A stretch of DNA of 64,000 nt from Umezawaea tangerina (GCF_003002815.1 NZ_PVTF01000003.1:248001-312000); one strand, 5' to 3'. Positions 15,416-25,130 are shown, counted from the first letter of the stretch. The notes: generated by a model not told the origin, from the sequence alone. Translations and numbers: made by a program.

Positions 15416-16365
15416 TCGGGATCGGTGAACTTGGCGACGGCCTTGCCGATGGCGGCGCCGAAGTCGGGGCTGCCGCGGTGGCCGGCGTCGGCGATCAGGT
15501 GCAGTTCGGCGCCGGGCCAGGAGCGGGTGAGGTGCCAGGCAGTTTCGGCGGGGCAGCTCATGTCGCGCTGGCCGTGGACGAGGACGGCGGGGATGTCCCT
15601 GAGCTTGCCGACGTCCCGGAGCAGTTGGCCCTCCTCGAGCCAGGCGCCGTGGACGCCGTAGTGGGCGCAGATGCGGACCATGGCGATCATGTCGTCGGTC
15701 GCGCGGTCGGTGTACATGTTCGGCTTGCCGCTGATCTCCAGCGACAGCACGGCGTCCTCCCAGGTGCCCCAGGCCGTGGCGGCGCGCGCCCGCACGTCCG
15801 GGTCGGGGTCGGAGACGCGGTCGAGGTAGCCCTGCAGCAGGTCCTCGTCGGCGGGGACCTCGGAGCGGAAGGCCGCCCATTCGGCGGGGAAGAACTTGGC
15901 GGCGCCGCGGTAGAGCCAGTCGGTCTCGGCCCTGGTCGAGGTGGTGATGGAGACGAGGATCAAGCCCGTCACGCGCTCCGGGAACCGCTCGGCGTAGGCG
16001 AGGGCGAGGGTGGAGCCCCAGGAGCCGCCGAACACGAGCCAGCGGTCGACGCCGAGGTGCTCGCGGAGCAGCTCGGTGTCGCGGAGCAGGTGGTCGGTGG
16101 TGTTGACGGCCATGTCGGTGGCCGGGTCGGCGGCGTGCGGGGTGCTTCTGCCGCAGCCGCGCTGGTCGAACAGCACTATTCGGAACTTCGTGGGGTCGAA
16201 GCTGCGTTGCGTGCCCTTCGGGCTGCCCCCGCCGGGGCCGCCGTGCAGGACCACGACCGGTTTGCCCTCGGGGTTGCCGAAGACCTTCCAGTACACGGTG
16301 TTGCCGTCACCGACGTCGAGGAAGCCGTCGTCGTAGGGCTCGATCAGGGGGAACGGGTTCTTCAT
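15412..16365 (-). CDS. pip: Prolyl aminopeptidase (proline iminopeptidase), alpha/beta hydrolase
   Basis: 317 residues, the normal length for S33-family enzymes that cut N-terminal proline from peptides in the cytoplasm. Seen: oxyanion motif HGGPGGG (41-47), DQRGCGRSTPH (68-78), nucleophile elbow GGSWGS with Ser115, Asp268 in GQRDMSCP and His296 in DAGHRG. These together are typical of proline iminopeptidase rather than generic hydrolases. ATG at 16365; MKNPFPLIEPYDDGFLDVGDG is the expected N-terminus. The 3' end meets the convergent nucleotidyltransferase gene with a four-base overlap. Confidence 0.88.
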   Translation of the reverse strand: MKNPFPLIEPYDDGFLDVGDGNTVYWKVFGNPEGKPVVVLHGGPGGGSPKGTQRSFDPTKFRIVLFDQRGCGRSTPHAADPATDMAVNTTDHLLRDTELLREHLGVDRWLVFGGSWGSTLALAYAERFPERVTGLILVSITTSTRAETDWLYRGAAKFFPAEWAAFRSEVPADEDLLQGYLDRVSDPDPDVRARAATAWGTWEDAVLSLEISGKPNMYTDRATDDMIAMVRICAHYGVHGAWLEEGQLLRDVGKLRDIPAVLVHGQRDMSCPAETAWHLTRSWPGAELHLIADAGHRGSPDFGAAIGKAVAKFTDPD

Positions 16366-16421
16366 GTGATCGACAGTAATGCGGCGCCCCGGTTCGGACC
16401 GGGGCATTTCCGCGTGCGCCG

Positions 16422-16859
16422 CTAGCGCCGCCGGGCTCTCGTGATGGCCCTCGCCCTGGCGACCAGGTCGTCCACCAGGTCGGCGTCCACGACCGGCGGT
16501 GCGCCGGTGTCGTCGTCGCAGCAGCGGGGCTTCGTGCGCTTGTCGCCGCTGCGCGGCCGGACGCCCGCGAGCTCGTACAGGGCGTCGTAGAGGTTGCGGC
16601 CGGGGTCGTCGTCGTGCGGGCCGACGAGGAGCACCCAGACGGTCTCGGGGGCCGGGAAGGCCACCACGACCCGGTCGGCGCCGCGCAGGTGCTTCACGCA
16701 CAGGCGGGGGAGCGGTTCGGGGCCGGTCACGCGGTAGCCGAGGGCGACGCAGCCGCTGTGCGACAGCTCGTCGAGGAACCGGTCGTAGGCGTGCCGGGCG
16801 GGCCCGCGCAGGCCGGAGGCCTGGGAGCTGGCGACGGGGGTTTCGACGACCGTGATCAA
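16422..16859 (-). CDS. Putative toxin of a type II toxin-antitoxin-like pair (RelE/ParE-like)
   Basis: 145 residues. The middle (LCVKHLRGADRVVVAFPAPETVWVLLVGPHDDDPGRNLYDALYELAGV) has the strand-strand-helix feel of RelE/ParE toxins (positive loop, then VVVAF, VWVLLVG and NLYDALYEL). A Cys-Cys pair and an acidic/basic tail follow. Start ATG overlaps the stop of the upstream HTH gene (ATGA, 16856-16859), i.e. translationally coupled second gene, as usual for toxins. No catalytic residue can be named with certainty; a non-toxin hypothetical partner of the HTH protein is the alternative. Confidence 0.45.
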   Translation of the reverse strand: MITVVETPVASSQASGLRGPARHAYDRFLDELSHSGCVALGYRVTGPEPLPRLCVKHLRGADRVVVAFPAPETVWVLLVGPHDDDPGRNLYDALYELAGVRPRSGDKRTKPRCCDDDTGAPPVVDADLVDDLVARARAITRARRR

Positions 16860-17302
16860 CCGGTGCGGACCACGTGTCCTTCACCCCGGTGCATCTGCTC
16901 CAGGCTCGCCGCGAGGTCGGCGCGGTCGCGCAGCGCCAGGTCGCTGAGCCTGCGGTGCACCTCGTCGAGCAGGCCGCGGCTCTTGCCCGCGCGGCGCAGG
17001 TCGGACACCAGGTGCAGCACCTCGTGGAGGCGTTCGGCGTCGAGCAGCATCCGCGGCTGCTTCGCGCTGATCGAAAGCACGCCCTCGCGCGCCCACGCCT
17101 TCACCGTCTTCTCGGTCAGGTCGAGCAGCTCACCGGCCACGACGGGCCGGATCGGGGGTGCCTGCCGCAGCGCTTTCGCCACGACGCCCGCGAGCTTGTG
17201 CCTGCGCACGTCGTCCTCGGACAGCGTCAGCGCCACCTCCTCGATCTCCTCGATCTGCTCGAAGAGATCGCGGATCTGCGCTGCCTCGGTCGCTACGGAC
17301 AT
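16856..17302 (-). CDS. HTH DNA-binding protein, probable antitoxin/autorepressor
   Basis: 148 residues. N-terminal helical part (IRDLFEQIEEIEEVALTLSEDDVRRHKLAGVVAKAL), then a MerR/excisionase-type helix-turn-helix (VVAGELLDLTEKTVKAWAREGVL, about 73-95, with ISAKQPRMLLDAERL as the wing and following helix), and a basic helical C-terminus. Good ribosome site GAGGGGAGG five bases before the ATG. The gene comes first in a two-gene operon with the overlapping small gene, the order expected of an antitoxin. Its promoter (17329-17357) is flanked by a 6-bp inverted repeat that could be its own operator. Confidence 0.55.
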   Translation of the reverse strand: MSVATEAAQIRDLFEQIEEIEEVALTLSEDDVRRHKLAGVVAKALRQAPPIRPVVAGELLDLTEKTVKAWAREGVLSISAKQPRMLLDAERLHEVLHLVSDLRRAGKSRGLLDEVHRRLSDLALRDRADLAASLEQMHRGEGHVVRTG

Positions 17303-17321
17303 GTCGGCCTCCCCTCAGTTC

Positions 17322-17357
17322 ACTACCAAGTATTGCCTAGTTTCTCGGTAGTCGCAA
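17322..17357 (-). promoter_or_regulatory. Promoter with operator-like inverted repeat for the HTH/toxin-like operon
   Basis: On the minus strand: TTGCGA (17357-17352), 17-bp spacer, AATACT (17334-17329). An inverted repeat ACTACC (17322-17327) / GGTAGT (17347-17352) brackets the -10 and spacer, so a bound repressor would block polymerase. Predicted leader is only about 20 nt. Confidence 0.55.
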
Positions 17358-17359
17358 CA

Positions 17360-17402
17360 GCGGGAAGCGGCCCCGGAGCCGGTGCTCCGGAGCCGTTCCC
17401 GC
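17360..17402 (-). terminator. Hairpin terminator of the zinc-ribbon gene
   Basis: Long imperfect inverted repeat (17360-17379/17384-17402, CGGT loop, one bulge) starting six bases past the minus-strand stop at 17408. No strong T-run. It lies directly upstream of the -35 of the HTH operon promoter and would insulate it. Confidence 0.6.
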
Positions 17403-17407
17403 GGAGG

Positions 17408-17695
17408 TCAGGAGGAGTAGAAGAGACCCGCGAGGCCGCCGTGCTTGCGACGGTGGCCGTGGTGGCCGTAGTGCACCTGCGGCGCGCCCCACGCGGGAGC
17501 GGGCTGGGCGTAGCCGGGCGGCGGGTAGGCAGCGGGGGGCGGGGGCGGGGGAGCGGCCATCTGGGTCTCCAGACGGGTGATCGCCTCCAGCTCGCCGTAG
17601 TCGAGGAACACGCCGCGGCAGCCATCGCACTGGTCGATGTGCACCCCCATGCGGTCGTAGGTGCGCATGTTCGCGTGACACTTCGGACACTGCAT
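17408..17695 (-). CDS. TFIIB-type zinc-ribbon protein
   Basis: 95 residues. The N-terminal 45 residues are a zf-TFIIB domain: CPKC (Cys3, Cys6) and CDGC (Cys23, Cys26), followed by RGVFLDYGELEAI, the typical W/RGVxLDxxELExI tail. A Pro-rich linker (PPPPPPAAYPPPGYAQP) leads to a His/Gly-rich end (HYGHHGHRRKHGG). Start chosen at 17695 because a perfect AGGAGG lies eight bases upstream; an in-frame ATG at 17719 is weaker. Such proteins are common in actinomycetes; the function is unknown. Confidence 0.75.
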   Translation of the reverse strand: MQCPKCHANMRTYDRMGVHIDQCDGCRGVFLDYGELEAITRLETQMAAPPPPPPAAYPPPGYAQPAPAWGAPQVHYGHHGHRRKHGGLAGLFYSS

Positions 17696-17743
17696 CGTGT
17701 GGGCCTCCTGCTCGTACACGCCGCTTCGGCGATTGGTCCGATA

Positions 17744-18625
17744 TTAGCCGCGAGCCATGTGGGGATGTGCCGAGACGATCCGATCGCAGGACTCCACCAG
17801 CGCTTCCTGCGCCTCGTCCAGCGGCTTCCCGTCGCGCTGCGAAGCCAACAGGGCACGCGCCGCCATCTGCACGACCAGGGCGCGCGCCGGCACGTCCAGC
17901 GCCGCCCACGGGTCGACCGCCGACACCGCCGCCCCGCCCGCCGCGGTGTAGGCGTCCAGGAACCGCCCCCACGTCTCCGCGTCCAGCACCCCGGCTGCGT
18001 GCAGCGCCGCGGGCCGGGCCAGGTCCCACGCCGGGTCGCCCACGCCGAGGTCGTCCACGTCGATCAGCCGCCACCCGCCCGCCTCGACCATCTGCCCGAG
18101 GTGCCAGTCGCCGTGGCACACCGCGAGGTGCGCGGGCGCGTCGACCGGCGGCAGCGTCGCGAAGGCCCGCAGCACCTTCCGGGCGTCGCCACCGAGCCCG
18201 GACGCCCGCAGGTCGGCCACGGTCCGGGCGAACCGGTGCGGCGCCCCCGACGGCGGCTGCACACCGGCGAAGTCCGCGGGCTTGAACTCGTGCAGCGCGG
18301 CCAGCAGCCGCGCCGCCTCCTCCAGCGGCGCCGTCTCCGGATCCCGCTCGGGCACCGGCCGCCCCAACGGCCACGTCGTCACCACCCGGCCGTGGACCAG
18401 CACGGGGGACACGTCCAACGGCGGCAGCAGCAACCCGCTCAGCCGCGGGTCCCCGGCCAGCCGCATCCGCGCGCCCAGCACCGCCGGGTCCGCGCCGGGC
18501 TCGTGCGCCTTGACCACGACCTCCCCGACCCGGATCACCACGACGTCGCCGCGCACCGCGAGCACCACGGGGTCGACGCCGTCCGGCACGAGCGCGGCCA
18601 TCGCCGCGACGAGGTCATCGGTCAC
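17744..18625 (-). CDS. Aminoglycoside phosphotransferase (APH)-family kinase
   Basis: 293 residues with the APH/choline-kinase fold. Catalytic loop CHGDWHLGQ (His171, Asp173, Gln178) and metal-binding LIDVDDLG (Asp189 or Asp191) are in the expected spacing; the N-lobe has VVVIRVGEVVVKAHEPG with the probable ATP-binding Lys39. DPAWDLARPA follows, as in this family. The substrate cannot be read from sequence; many chromosomal members are not resistance enzymes. Divergent from the EamA transporter gene, with a palindrome between them. Confidence 0.75.
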   Translation of the reverse strand: MTDDLVAAMAALVPDGVDPVVLAVRGDVVVIRVGEVVVKAHEPGADPAVLGARMRLAGDPRLSGLLLPPLDVSPVLVHGRVVTTWPLGRPVPERDPETAPLEEAARLLAALHEFKPADFAGVQPPSGAPHRFARTVADLRASGLGGDARKVLRAFATLPPVDAPAHLAVCHGDWHLGQMVEAGGWRLIDVDDLGVGDPAWDLARPAALHAAGVLDAETWGRFLDAYTAAGGAAVSAVDPWAALDVPARALVVQMAARALLASQRDGKPLDEAQEALVESCDRIVSAHPHMARG

Positions 18626-18627
18626 CG

Positions 18628-18647
18628 CACCAGTGAATCACCTGGTG
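18628..18647. promoter_or_regulatory. Palindrome between divergent APH and EamA genes
   Basis: CACCAG (18628-18633), eight bases, CTGGTG (18642-18647). It sits in the 68-bp gap between divergent genes and is a candidate operator for a regulator controlling both. No clear -10/-35 pair could be assigned. Confidence 0.35.
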
Positions 18648-18693
18648 GGCTGTGGCCATGCCCACCCGCGGAAGTCGGCCGGAGCGGGTGAGG

Positions 18694-19605
18694 ATGGGGC
18701 ACGTGCACCAACGTGTCGACCCCTTCACGGCAGTAGCGATCGGCGTCGCCCTCGTCGCCGTCTCGTCTTCCGGTCCGCTCATCGCCTTCGCCGCCGCCCC
18801 GGCCCTCGCCATGGCGTTCTGGCGCACCGGACTGGCCGTGGGGGTGCTCGGGCCGTTCACGCTGGTGCGGCGCGGAGCCGAGCTGCGGCAGGTGGTGGGG
18901 CGGCGGGAAGGGCGCTACAGCGCGCTCGCCGGGGTGGCGCTGGCGGCGCACTTCGCGACGTGGATGCCGAGCACCCAGCTGACGTCGGTGGCCACCGCGA
19001 CGGCGCTGGTGGCCACCCAGCCGGTGTGGCAGGGGCTGATCGCGCGGTGGCAGGGGCGTCGGCAGCCCGTGGCGACGTGGGTCGGGATCCTGCTCGCGGT
19101 CGTCGGGGTGGCCGTGGCCACCGGGGCGGACTTCAGCGTGGCCGGGCCCGCGTTGTGGGGGGACCTGCTGGCGTTGGCCGGTGGGGCGATGGCGGCCGTG
19201 TACACGGCGCTGGGGGAGCGGGCGCGGGTATCGGTGACGACCACGACTTACACGCTGGTCTGCTACTCGGTGTGCGCGGTGCTGCTGCTGGTGGGGTGCC
19301 TGGTGTTCGGGGTGCCGCTGGTGGGGTTCGACGCGGGGACGTGGGCGGCGATCGCGGGGCTGGCGGTGGGGGCGCAGCTGCTGGGGCACTCGATGTTCAG
19401 CTACGCGCTGCAGAAGGTGTCGGCGGGGACGGTGAGCTTGCTGATCCTGTTGGAGGTTCCTGGGGCGGGGGTGATCGCCTGGTTGTGGTTGGGGCAGGTG
19501 CCGGGGGTCGGGGCGATGGTGGGGGTGGGGTTGTTGTTGGTGGGGTTGGCGGTTGTGGTGGGGACGGGGGTTTGGGCGGGGAGGAGGGTGGAGGTGGTTG
19601 CTTGA
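18694..19605 (+). CDS. EamA/DMT-family transporter
   Basis: 303 residues, about ten hydrophobic helices arranged as two EamA repeats, the standard drug/metabolite exporter layout. First repeat about 15-140 (AFWRTGLAVGVLGPFTL, TSVATATALVATQPVWQGLIA), second about 150-290 (HSMFSYALQKVSAGTVSLLILLEVPGAGVIAWLWLGQ). Exported compound unknown. Start taken at ATG 18694 nine bases after GGAG; GTG 18652 in the same frame would add 14 residues. The 3' third is unusually rich in G and T on the coding strand. Confidence 0.78.
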   Translation: MGHVHQRVDPFTAVAIGVALVAVSSSGPLIAFAAAPALAMAFWRTGLAVGVLGPFTLVRRGAELRQVVGRREGRYSALAGVALAAHFATWMPSTQLTSVATATALVATQPVWQGLIARWQGRRQPVATWVGILLAVVGVAVATGADFSVAGPALWGDLLALAGGAMAAVYTALGERARVSVTTTTYTLVCYSVCAVLLLVGCLVFGVPLVGFDAGTWAAIAGLAVGAQLLGHSMFSYALQKVSAGTVSLLILLEVPGAGVIAWLWLGQVPGVGAMVGVGLLLVGLAVVVGTGVWAGRRVEVVA

Positions 19606-19628
19606 GGGGGTGTTTGGTGGGGTCTTGG

Positions 19629-19935
19629 CCGGTGGGGTTGTGCTCATCTCTGGTGATGCCCGGCTGTCGGTGGGGTTGTGCCCGCCCCTGGAGTAGCCCG
19701 GCCCCCGGCGCGCGATTGTCTCAATGCCCTGCCCCGTCTTGTCAAGACGATAAAGCCATCTTGACAAGACGGGGCAGGGCAGGAGGGCGCTGTGTATCGG
19801 GGGCGGGAGGGGGCCTGGCTTCGCCAGCAAGGCATCGGGCTCCGCCCGACAAGGCATCCTCGCTGCGCGTCGGACAAGGCCCCAGGCGCTTCGCGCCGGA
19901 TGCGCGCTGGCGGGCTTCGCCCATCGGGGTGGGGT
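19629..19935 (+). repeat. Hairpin-rich repeat element, copy 2
   Basis: Second copy of the element at 14395-14770, same orientation. Two 38-bp direct repeats (19629-19666 and 19667-19704), the conserved GGCGCGCGATTGTCTCAATGCCC, a perfect 23-bp inverted repeat (19725-19747/19759-19781), AGGAGGGCGCTGTG, a shorter mini-hairpin array (19815-19880) and the same tail. The lower part of the stem differs in sequence from copy 1 at many positions, yet both copies pair perfectly. This accounts for the whole gap between the EamA gene and the next gene. Confidence 0.8.
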
Positions 19936-19948
19936 GGTCGCTCCGTTG

Positions 19949-20422
19949 TTAGGGCTTGGAGAGGCAGATGGTGGTGGTGGGGTCGGAGTAGTGCAGGGAT
20001 TTGGTGGGGTCAGGGCAGGTGTGTTTGTCGGTGTGGTCGGTTAGGACGGCGTCGACTTTGAGGTCTGCGGTGGCGCACGGTGTGCGTTTGGTGGTGGTGC
20101 CTTTGGTGGTCAGGCAGTCGCCTTTGTGGACCACGAGGGTGTAGCAGGCGAGGCTGCCGCTGTGGTGGCGGCCGCCGCGGCGGGGGATGGGGAGGTAGTC
20201 GCCGGGTGGGCAGCCGTGGGTGCGGCGGGCGTGTTTGGCGAGGCGGTAGAGGGCGGTTGGGGAGGTGCAGTCGGTGGTGGTGAGCTCCGCCTGGTCGTTG
20301 ATGGCGGCGCAGCCGCCGACTTCCGGCTCGCGTGGCCACGACCAGTAGCAGAGGGCGGTGGTGAGGAGCACCGTGGTGATGGTGGCCACTTGCCGGATCC
20401 GGCGTGTCAGCCGCTGGGGCAC
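19949..20422 (-). CDS. Small membrane-anchored, Cys-rich extracytoplasmic protein (LppU-like)
   Basis: 157 residues. Basic N-terminus, one hydrophobic segment (about 10-28, [19 protein letters not shown]), then a Thr-rich outer domain with seven Cys (CAAI, DCTS, GCPP, CYTL, DCLT, PCATA, TCPD/ICL), suggesting disulfides. The spacing Cys-Y...DC...PC...D...C resembles small actinobacterial LppU-type proteins of unknown role. The signal/anchor has no lipobox. Stop TAA at 19949-19951 follows directly on repeat copy 2. Not confidently assigned to a family. Confidence 0.5.
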   Translation of the reverse strand: MPQRLTRRIRQVATITTVLLTTALCYWSWPREPEVGGCAAINDQAELTTTDCTSPTALYRLAKHARRTHGCPPGDYLPIPRRGGRHHSGSLACYTLVVHKGDCLTTKGTTTKRTPCATADLKVDAVLTDHTDKHTCPDPTKSLHYSDPTTTICLSKP

Positions 20423-20493
20423 CGAACGTCCTCCGCAGGTCTCTTCGTCGCGAAGTCCCTGTGTACCGGGTCGGACCCCGTGCGACCCCCGTT

Positions 20494-20523
20494 TTGACCC
20501 GGGTAGACGAGGAGAGGTATCTT
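20494..20523 (+). promoter_or_regulatory. Probable promoter of the rpsL-rpsG-fusA-tuf operon
   Basis: TTGACC (20494-20499), 18-bp spacer, TATCTT (20518-20523). The same hexamers, the same 18-bp spacing and the same flanks (TTTTGACCCG and GGTATCTT) recur in front of rplM. Predicts a leader of about 235 nt before rpsL; the rest of the 343-bp gap 20423-20765 is leader and the divergent gene's upstream region. Confidence 0.75.
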
Positions 20524-20667
20524 TGGTACTCGTGCCCGACCCATGTCGGGCCGCTCCGTGTGCCTATGCACCAGCGCCGCAGGTCAGATGCGGTGCCGGT
20601 TTGCCTGAAGCACCGGTGTCCTCCACTCGCTGGAACACCTGCGGTGTTACCCGCGGACCTTGGGATC

Positions 20668-20682
20668 CGGGCGACACGCCCG
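20668..20682 (+). promoter_or_regulatory. Leader hairpin of rpsL (shared motif)
   Basis: CGGGCG-ACA-CGCCCG followed by ACC. A near-identical hairpin (CGGGCG-CGACA-CGCCCG-ACC) lies in the rpsJ leader at 25361-25377. Both sit 80-120 nt upstream of the first ribosomal-protein start. Confidence 0.5.
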
Positions 20683-20765
20683 ACCTCGGGTGCAGAGAGG
20701 GATCAAGTAAACAGAGCTCGCCAGACCGCTTGACGAGACGCAACAACGGAAGAAGCAGCCGGCGT

Positions 20766-21140
20766 ATGCCAACGATCCAGCAGCTGGTCCGCAAGGGCCG
20801 CACTGACAAGGTCGCCAAGCAGAAGACCGCGGCCCTCAAGGGGAGCCCGCAGCGGCGCGGTGTGTGCACCCGCGTCTACACCACGACCCCGAAGAAGCCC
20901 AACTCGGCGCTCCGCAAGGTTGCCCGCGTGAAGCTGACCAGCGGCATCGAGGTCACCGCGTACATCCCTGGTGAGGGCCACAACCTGCAGGAGCACTCGA
21001 TGGTGCTCGTGCGCGGCGGTCGTGTGAAGGACCTGCCGGGTGTTCGCTACAAGATCATCCGCGGTTCCCTGGACACCCAGGGCGTGAAGAACCGCAAGCA
21101 GGCTCGCAGCCGTTACGGCGCGAAGAAGGAGAAGAGCTAA
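20766..21140 (+). CDS. rpsL: 30S ribosomal protein S12
   Basis: 124 residues, the standard actinobacterial length; decoding-centre protein. [12 protein letters not shown] start, [13 protein letters not shown] with Lys43, and [17 protein letters not shown] with Lys88 are intact, so the common streptomycin-resistance positions are wild type. A Cys34 in RGVCTRVY is the usual one. First gene of the str operon; its TAA shares a base with the rpsG ATG. Confidence 0.98.
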   Translation: MPTIQQLVRKGRTDKVAKQKTAALKGSPQRRGVCTRVYTTTPKKPNSALRKVARVKLTSGIEVTAYIPGEGHNLQEHSMVLVRGGRVKDLPGVRYKIIRGSLDTQGVKNRKQARSRYGAKKEKS

Positions 21141-21610
21141 TGCCCCGCAAGGGACCGGCCCCGAAGCGGCCGCTGATCTCCGACCCGGTCTACAGCTCTC
21201 CGCTGGTGACCCAGCTCATCAACAAGGTGCTGGTCGACGGCAAGCGCTCGGTCGCCGAGAAGATCGTCTACGAAGCGCTCGAGGGTGCTCGCGAGAAGAC
21301 CGGCACCGACCCGGTCGTCACGCTGAAGCGCGCGCTGGACAACGTGAAGCCGACCCTCGAGGTGCGCAGCCGCCGTGTCGGTGGCGCCACCTACCAGGTG
21401 CCGGTCGAGGTCCGTCCGTCGCGTTCCACCACGCTGGCGCTCCGCTGGCTGATCACCTTCTCCCGGCAGCGCCGTGAGAAGACGATGGTCGAGCGCCTGA
21501 TGAACGAGCTGCTCGACGCGAGCAACGGCCTCGGCGCGAGCGTCAAGCGTCGCGAGGACACGCACAAGATGGCCGAGTCCAACAAGGCCTTCGCTCACTA
21601 CCGCTGGTGA
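21140..21610 (+). CDS. rpsG: 30S ribosomal protein S7
   Basis: 156 residues; nucleates assembly of the 30S head and contacts the exit-site tRNA. Typical blocks: [31 protein letters not shown], then [27 protein letters not shown], and the tail [21 protein letters not shown]. The ATG overlaps the rpsL stop by one base. Confidence 0.98.
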   Translation: MPRKGPAPKRPLISDPVYSSPLVTQLINKVLVDGKRSVAEKIVYEALEGAREKTGTDPVVTLKRALDNVKPTLEVRSRRVGGATYQVPVEVRPSRSTTLALRWLITFSRQRREKTMVERLMNELLDASNGLGASVKRREDTHKMAESNKAFAHYRW

Positions 21611-21699
21611 TGTGATGCCCGGCCCGCAACGGCGGGTCGGGCTCTCCCAGCCCTAGGCGAGCGCTGCTACCAGCTGCTCAAAGACAGGGGAAGACACCC

Positions 21700-23799
21700 G
21701 TGGCACAGGAAGTGCTCACCGATCTGGCCAAGGTCCGCAACATCGGGATCATGGCGCACATCGACGCGGGCAAGACCACGACGACCGAGCGAATCCTCTT
21801 CTACACGGGGAAGAGCTACAAGATCGGCGAAGTGCACGACGGCGCTGCGACGATGGACTGGATGGAGGAGGAGCAGAAGCGCGGCATCACGATCACGTCC
21901 GCCGCGACGACCTGCTTCTGGAAAGACCACCAGATCAACATCATCGACACGCCGGGCCACGTGGACTTCACGGTCGAGGTCGAGCGTTCGCTGCGCGTTC
22001 TCGATGGCGCCGTTGCCGTGTTCGACGGCAAGGAAGGCGTCGAGCCCCAGTCCGAGCAGGTCTGGCGGCAGGCGACCAAGTACGACGTGCCCCGCATCTG
22101 CTTCGTCAACAAGATGGACAAGCTGGGCGCCGACTTCTACTTCACCGTGCGCACCATCCAGGAGCGGCTCGGCGCCAAGCCGCTGCCGATCCAGCTCCCC
22201 ATCGGCTCGGAGAGCGACTTCATCGGAGTCGTCGACCTGGTCGAGATGCGCGCGCTCACGTGGCGCGGCGAGGTGGAGAAGGGTGAGGACTACACGGTCG
22301 AGGAGATCCCGGCCGACCTCGCCGACAAGGTGGCCGAGTTCCGCGAGAAGCTCATCGAGGCCGTCGCCGAGACCGACGACGACCTGATGGAGCTGTACCT
22401 CGCGGGCGAGGAGCTGTCCGTCGAGCAGATCAAGACCGGCATCCGCCGGATCGTGACCAACCGCTCGGCGTACCCGGTCCTCTGCGGCTCCGCGTTCAAG
22501 AACAAGGGCGTCCAGCCCATGCTCGACGCGGTCATCGACTACCTGCCGTCGCCGCTCGACGTGCCGCCGGTCGAGGGCACCCTGCAGGACGGCGTCACCC
22601 CGGCGTCCCGCAAGCCCTCGAAGGAAGAGCCGTTCGCGGCCCTCGCCTTCAAGATCGCCGCGCACCCGTTCTTCGGCAAGCTGACCTACATCCGGGTCTA
22701 CTCCGGCAAGCTCTCCGCTGGCACCCAGGTCATCAACTCGACCAAGGACCGCAAGGAGCGCATCGGGAAGCTCTTCCAGATGCACGCCAACAAGGAGCAG
22801 CCGGTCGACGAGGCCCAGGCAGGCCACATCTACGCCGTGATCGGTCTCAAGGAGACCACCACCGGCGAGACGCTGTCCGACCCGGCCAACCCGATCGTCC
22901 TCGAGTCGATGACGTTCCCCGACCCGGTCATCCGGGTGGCGATCGAGCCGAAGACGAAGGCCGACCAGGAGAAGCTGGGCACGGCGATCCAGAAGCTGGC
23001 CGAGGAGGACCCGACCTTCCAGGTCCAGCTGGACGAGGAAACGGGTCAGACGATCATCGCGGGCATGGGCGAGCTGCACCTCGAGGTGCTCGTCAACCGC
23101 ATGAAGTCGGACTACAAGGTCGAAGCCAACATCGGCAAGCCCCAGGTCGCGTACCGGGAGACCATCCGCGGCACCGTGGAGAAGTACTCCTACACGCACA
23201 AGAAGCAGACCGGTGGCTCCGGCCAGTTCGCCAAGATCCTCATCACCCTGTCGCCTCTGGAGAGCACCGACGGTGCGCTCTACGAGTTCGACAACAAGGT
23301 CACCGGTGGTCGCATCCCCAGGGAGTACATCCCCTCGGTGGACGCGGGCGCCCAGGACGCCATGCAGTACGGCGTGCTGGCGGGTTACCCGCTGGTGGGC
23401 ATCAAGCTGACCCTGCTCGACGGTGCGTACCACGAGGTCGACTCCTCCGAGATGGCGTTCAAGATCGCGGGATCCATCGCGCTCAAGGAAGCCGCCCGGA
23501 AGGCCAACCCCGTGCTCCTCGAGCCGGTTATGGCGGTCGAGGTGACCACGCCCGAGGACTACATGGGCGACGTCATCGGTGACTTGAACTCCCGTCGTGG
23601 CCAGATCCAGGCCATGGAGGAGCGCAGCGGCGCCCGCATCGTCAAGGCGCTGGTTCCGCTGTCGGAAATGTTCGGGTACGTCGGCGACCTGCGGTCTCGC
23701 ACCCAGGGTCGCGCGAACTACTCGATGGTGTTCGACTCCTACGCCGAAGTTCCCACGAACGTCGCGAAGGAAATCATCGCGAAGGCGACGGGCGAGTAA
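21700..23799 (+). CDS. fusA: Elongation factor G
   Basis: 699-residue translocation GTPase. G1 motif AHIDAGKTT (19-27), switch II DTPGH, NKMDK, the G' insert, and domain IV/V blocks [12 protein letters not shown] and [21 protein letters not shown]. Organisation and length match canonical EF-G1, not the EF-G2 or tetracycline-protection branches. GTG start at 21700 after AGGGGAAG; 89 bp downstream of rpsG in the same operon. Confidence 0.98.
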   Translation: MAQEVLTDLAKVRNIGIMAHIDAGKTTTTERILFYTGKSYKIGEVHDGAATMDWMEEEQKRGITITSAATTCFWKDHQINIIDTPGHVDFTVEVERSLRVLDGAVAVFDGKEGVEPQSEQVWRQATKYDVPRICFVNKMDKLGADFYFTVRTIQERLGAKPLPIQLPIGSESDFIGVVDLVEMRALTWRGEVEKGEDYTVEEIPADLADKVAEFREKLIEAVAETDDDLMELYLAGEELSVEQIKTGIRRIVTNRSAYPVLCGSAFKNKGVQPMLDAVIDYLPSPLDVPPVEGTLQDGVTPASRKPSKEEPFAALAFKIAAHPFFGKLTYIRVYSGKLSAGTQVINSTKDRKERIGKLFQMHANKEQPVDEAQAGHIYAVIGLKETTTGETLSDPANPIVLESMTFPDPVIRVAIEPKTKADQEKLGTAIQKLAEEDPTFQVQLDEETGQTIIAGMGELHLEVLVNRMKSDYKVEANIGKPQVAYRETIRGTVEKYSYTHKKQTGGSGQFAKILITLSPLESTDGALYEFDNKVTGGRIPREYIPSVDAGAQDAMQYGVLAGYPLVGIKLTLLDGAYHEVDSSEMAFKIAGSIALKEAARKANPVLLEPVMAVEVTTPEDYMGDVIGDLNSRRGQIQAMEERSGARIVKALVPLSEMFGYVGDLRSRTQGRANYSMVFDSYAEVPTNVAKEIIAKATGE

Positions 23800-23878
23800 C
23801 CCAAACCGGAGCACCGCAGTTCTAGCGGGCTCTCCGGGGGTCTCCCTGGGGTCCGCACAATCGACCCTGACGTGTAGT

Positions 23879-23904
23879 CCGGCGGGTGGGACACCGCCCG
23901 CCGG
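23879..23904 (+). other. Hairpin in the tuf leader
   Basis: 11-bp arms (CCGGCGGGTGG pairing with CCGCCCGCCGG, one G-U) and a GACA loop, 33 bases upstream of the tuf start. No T-run. It may limit read-through or shape the tuf ribosome site. Confidence 0.5.
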
Positions 23905-23936
23905 ACGAGCAATACGAAGTCCAGGAGGACAATCCA

Positions 23937-25130
<1,194 letters not shown>

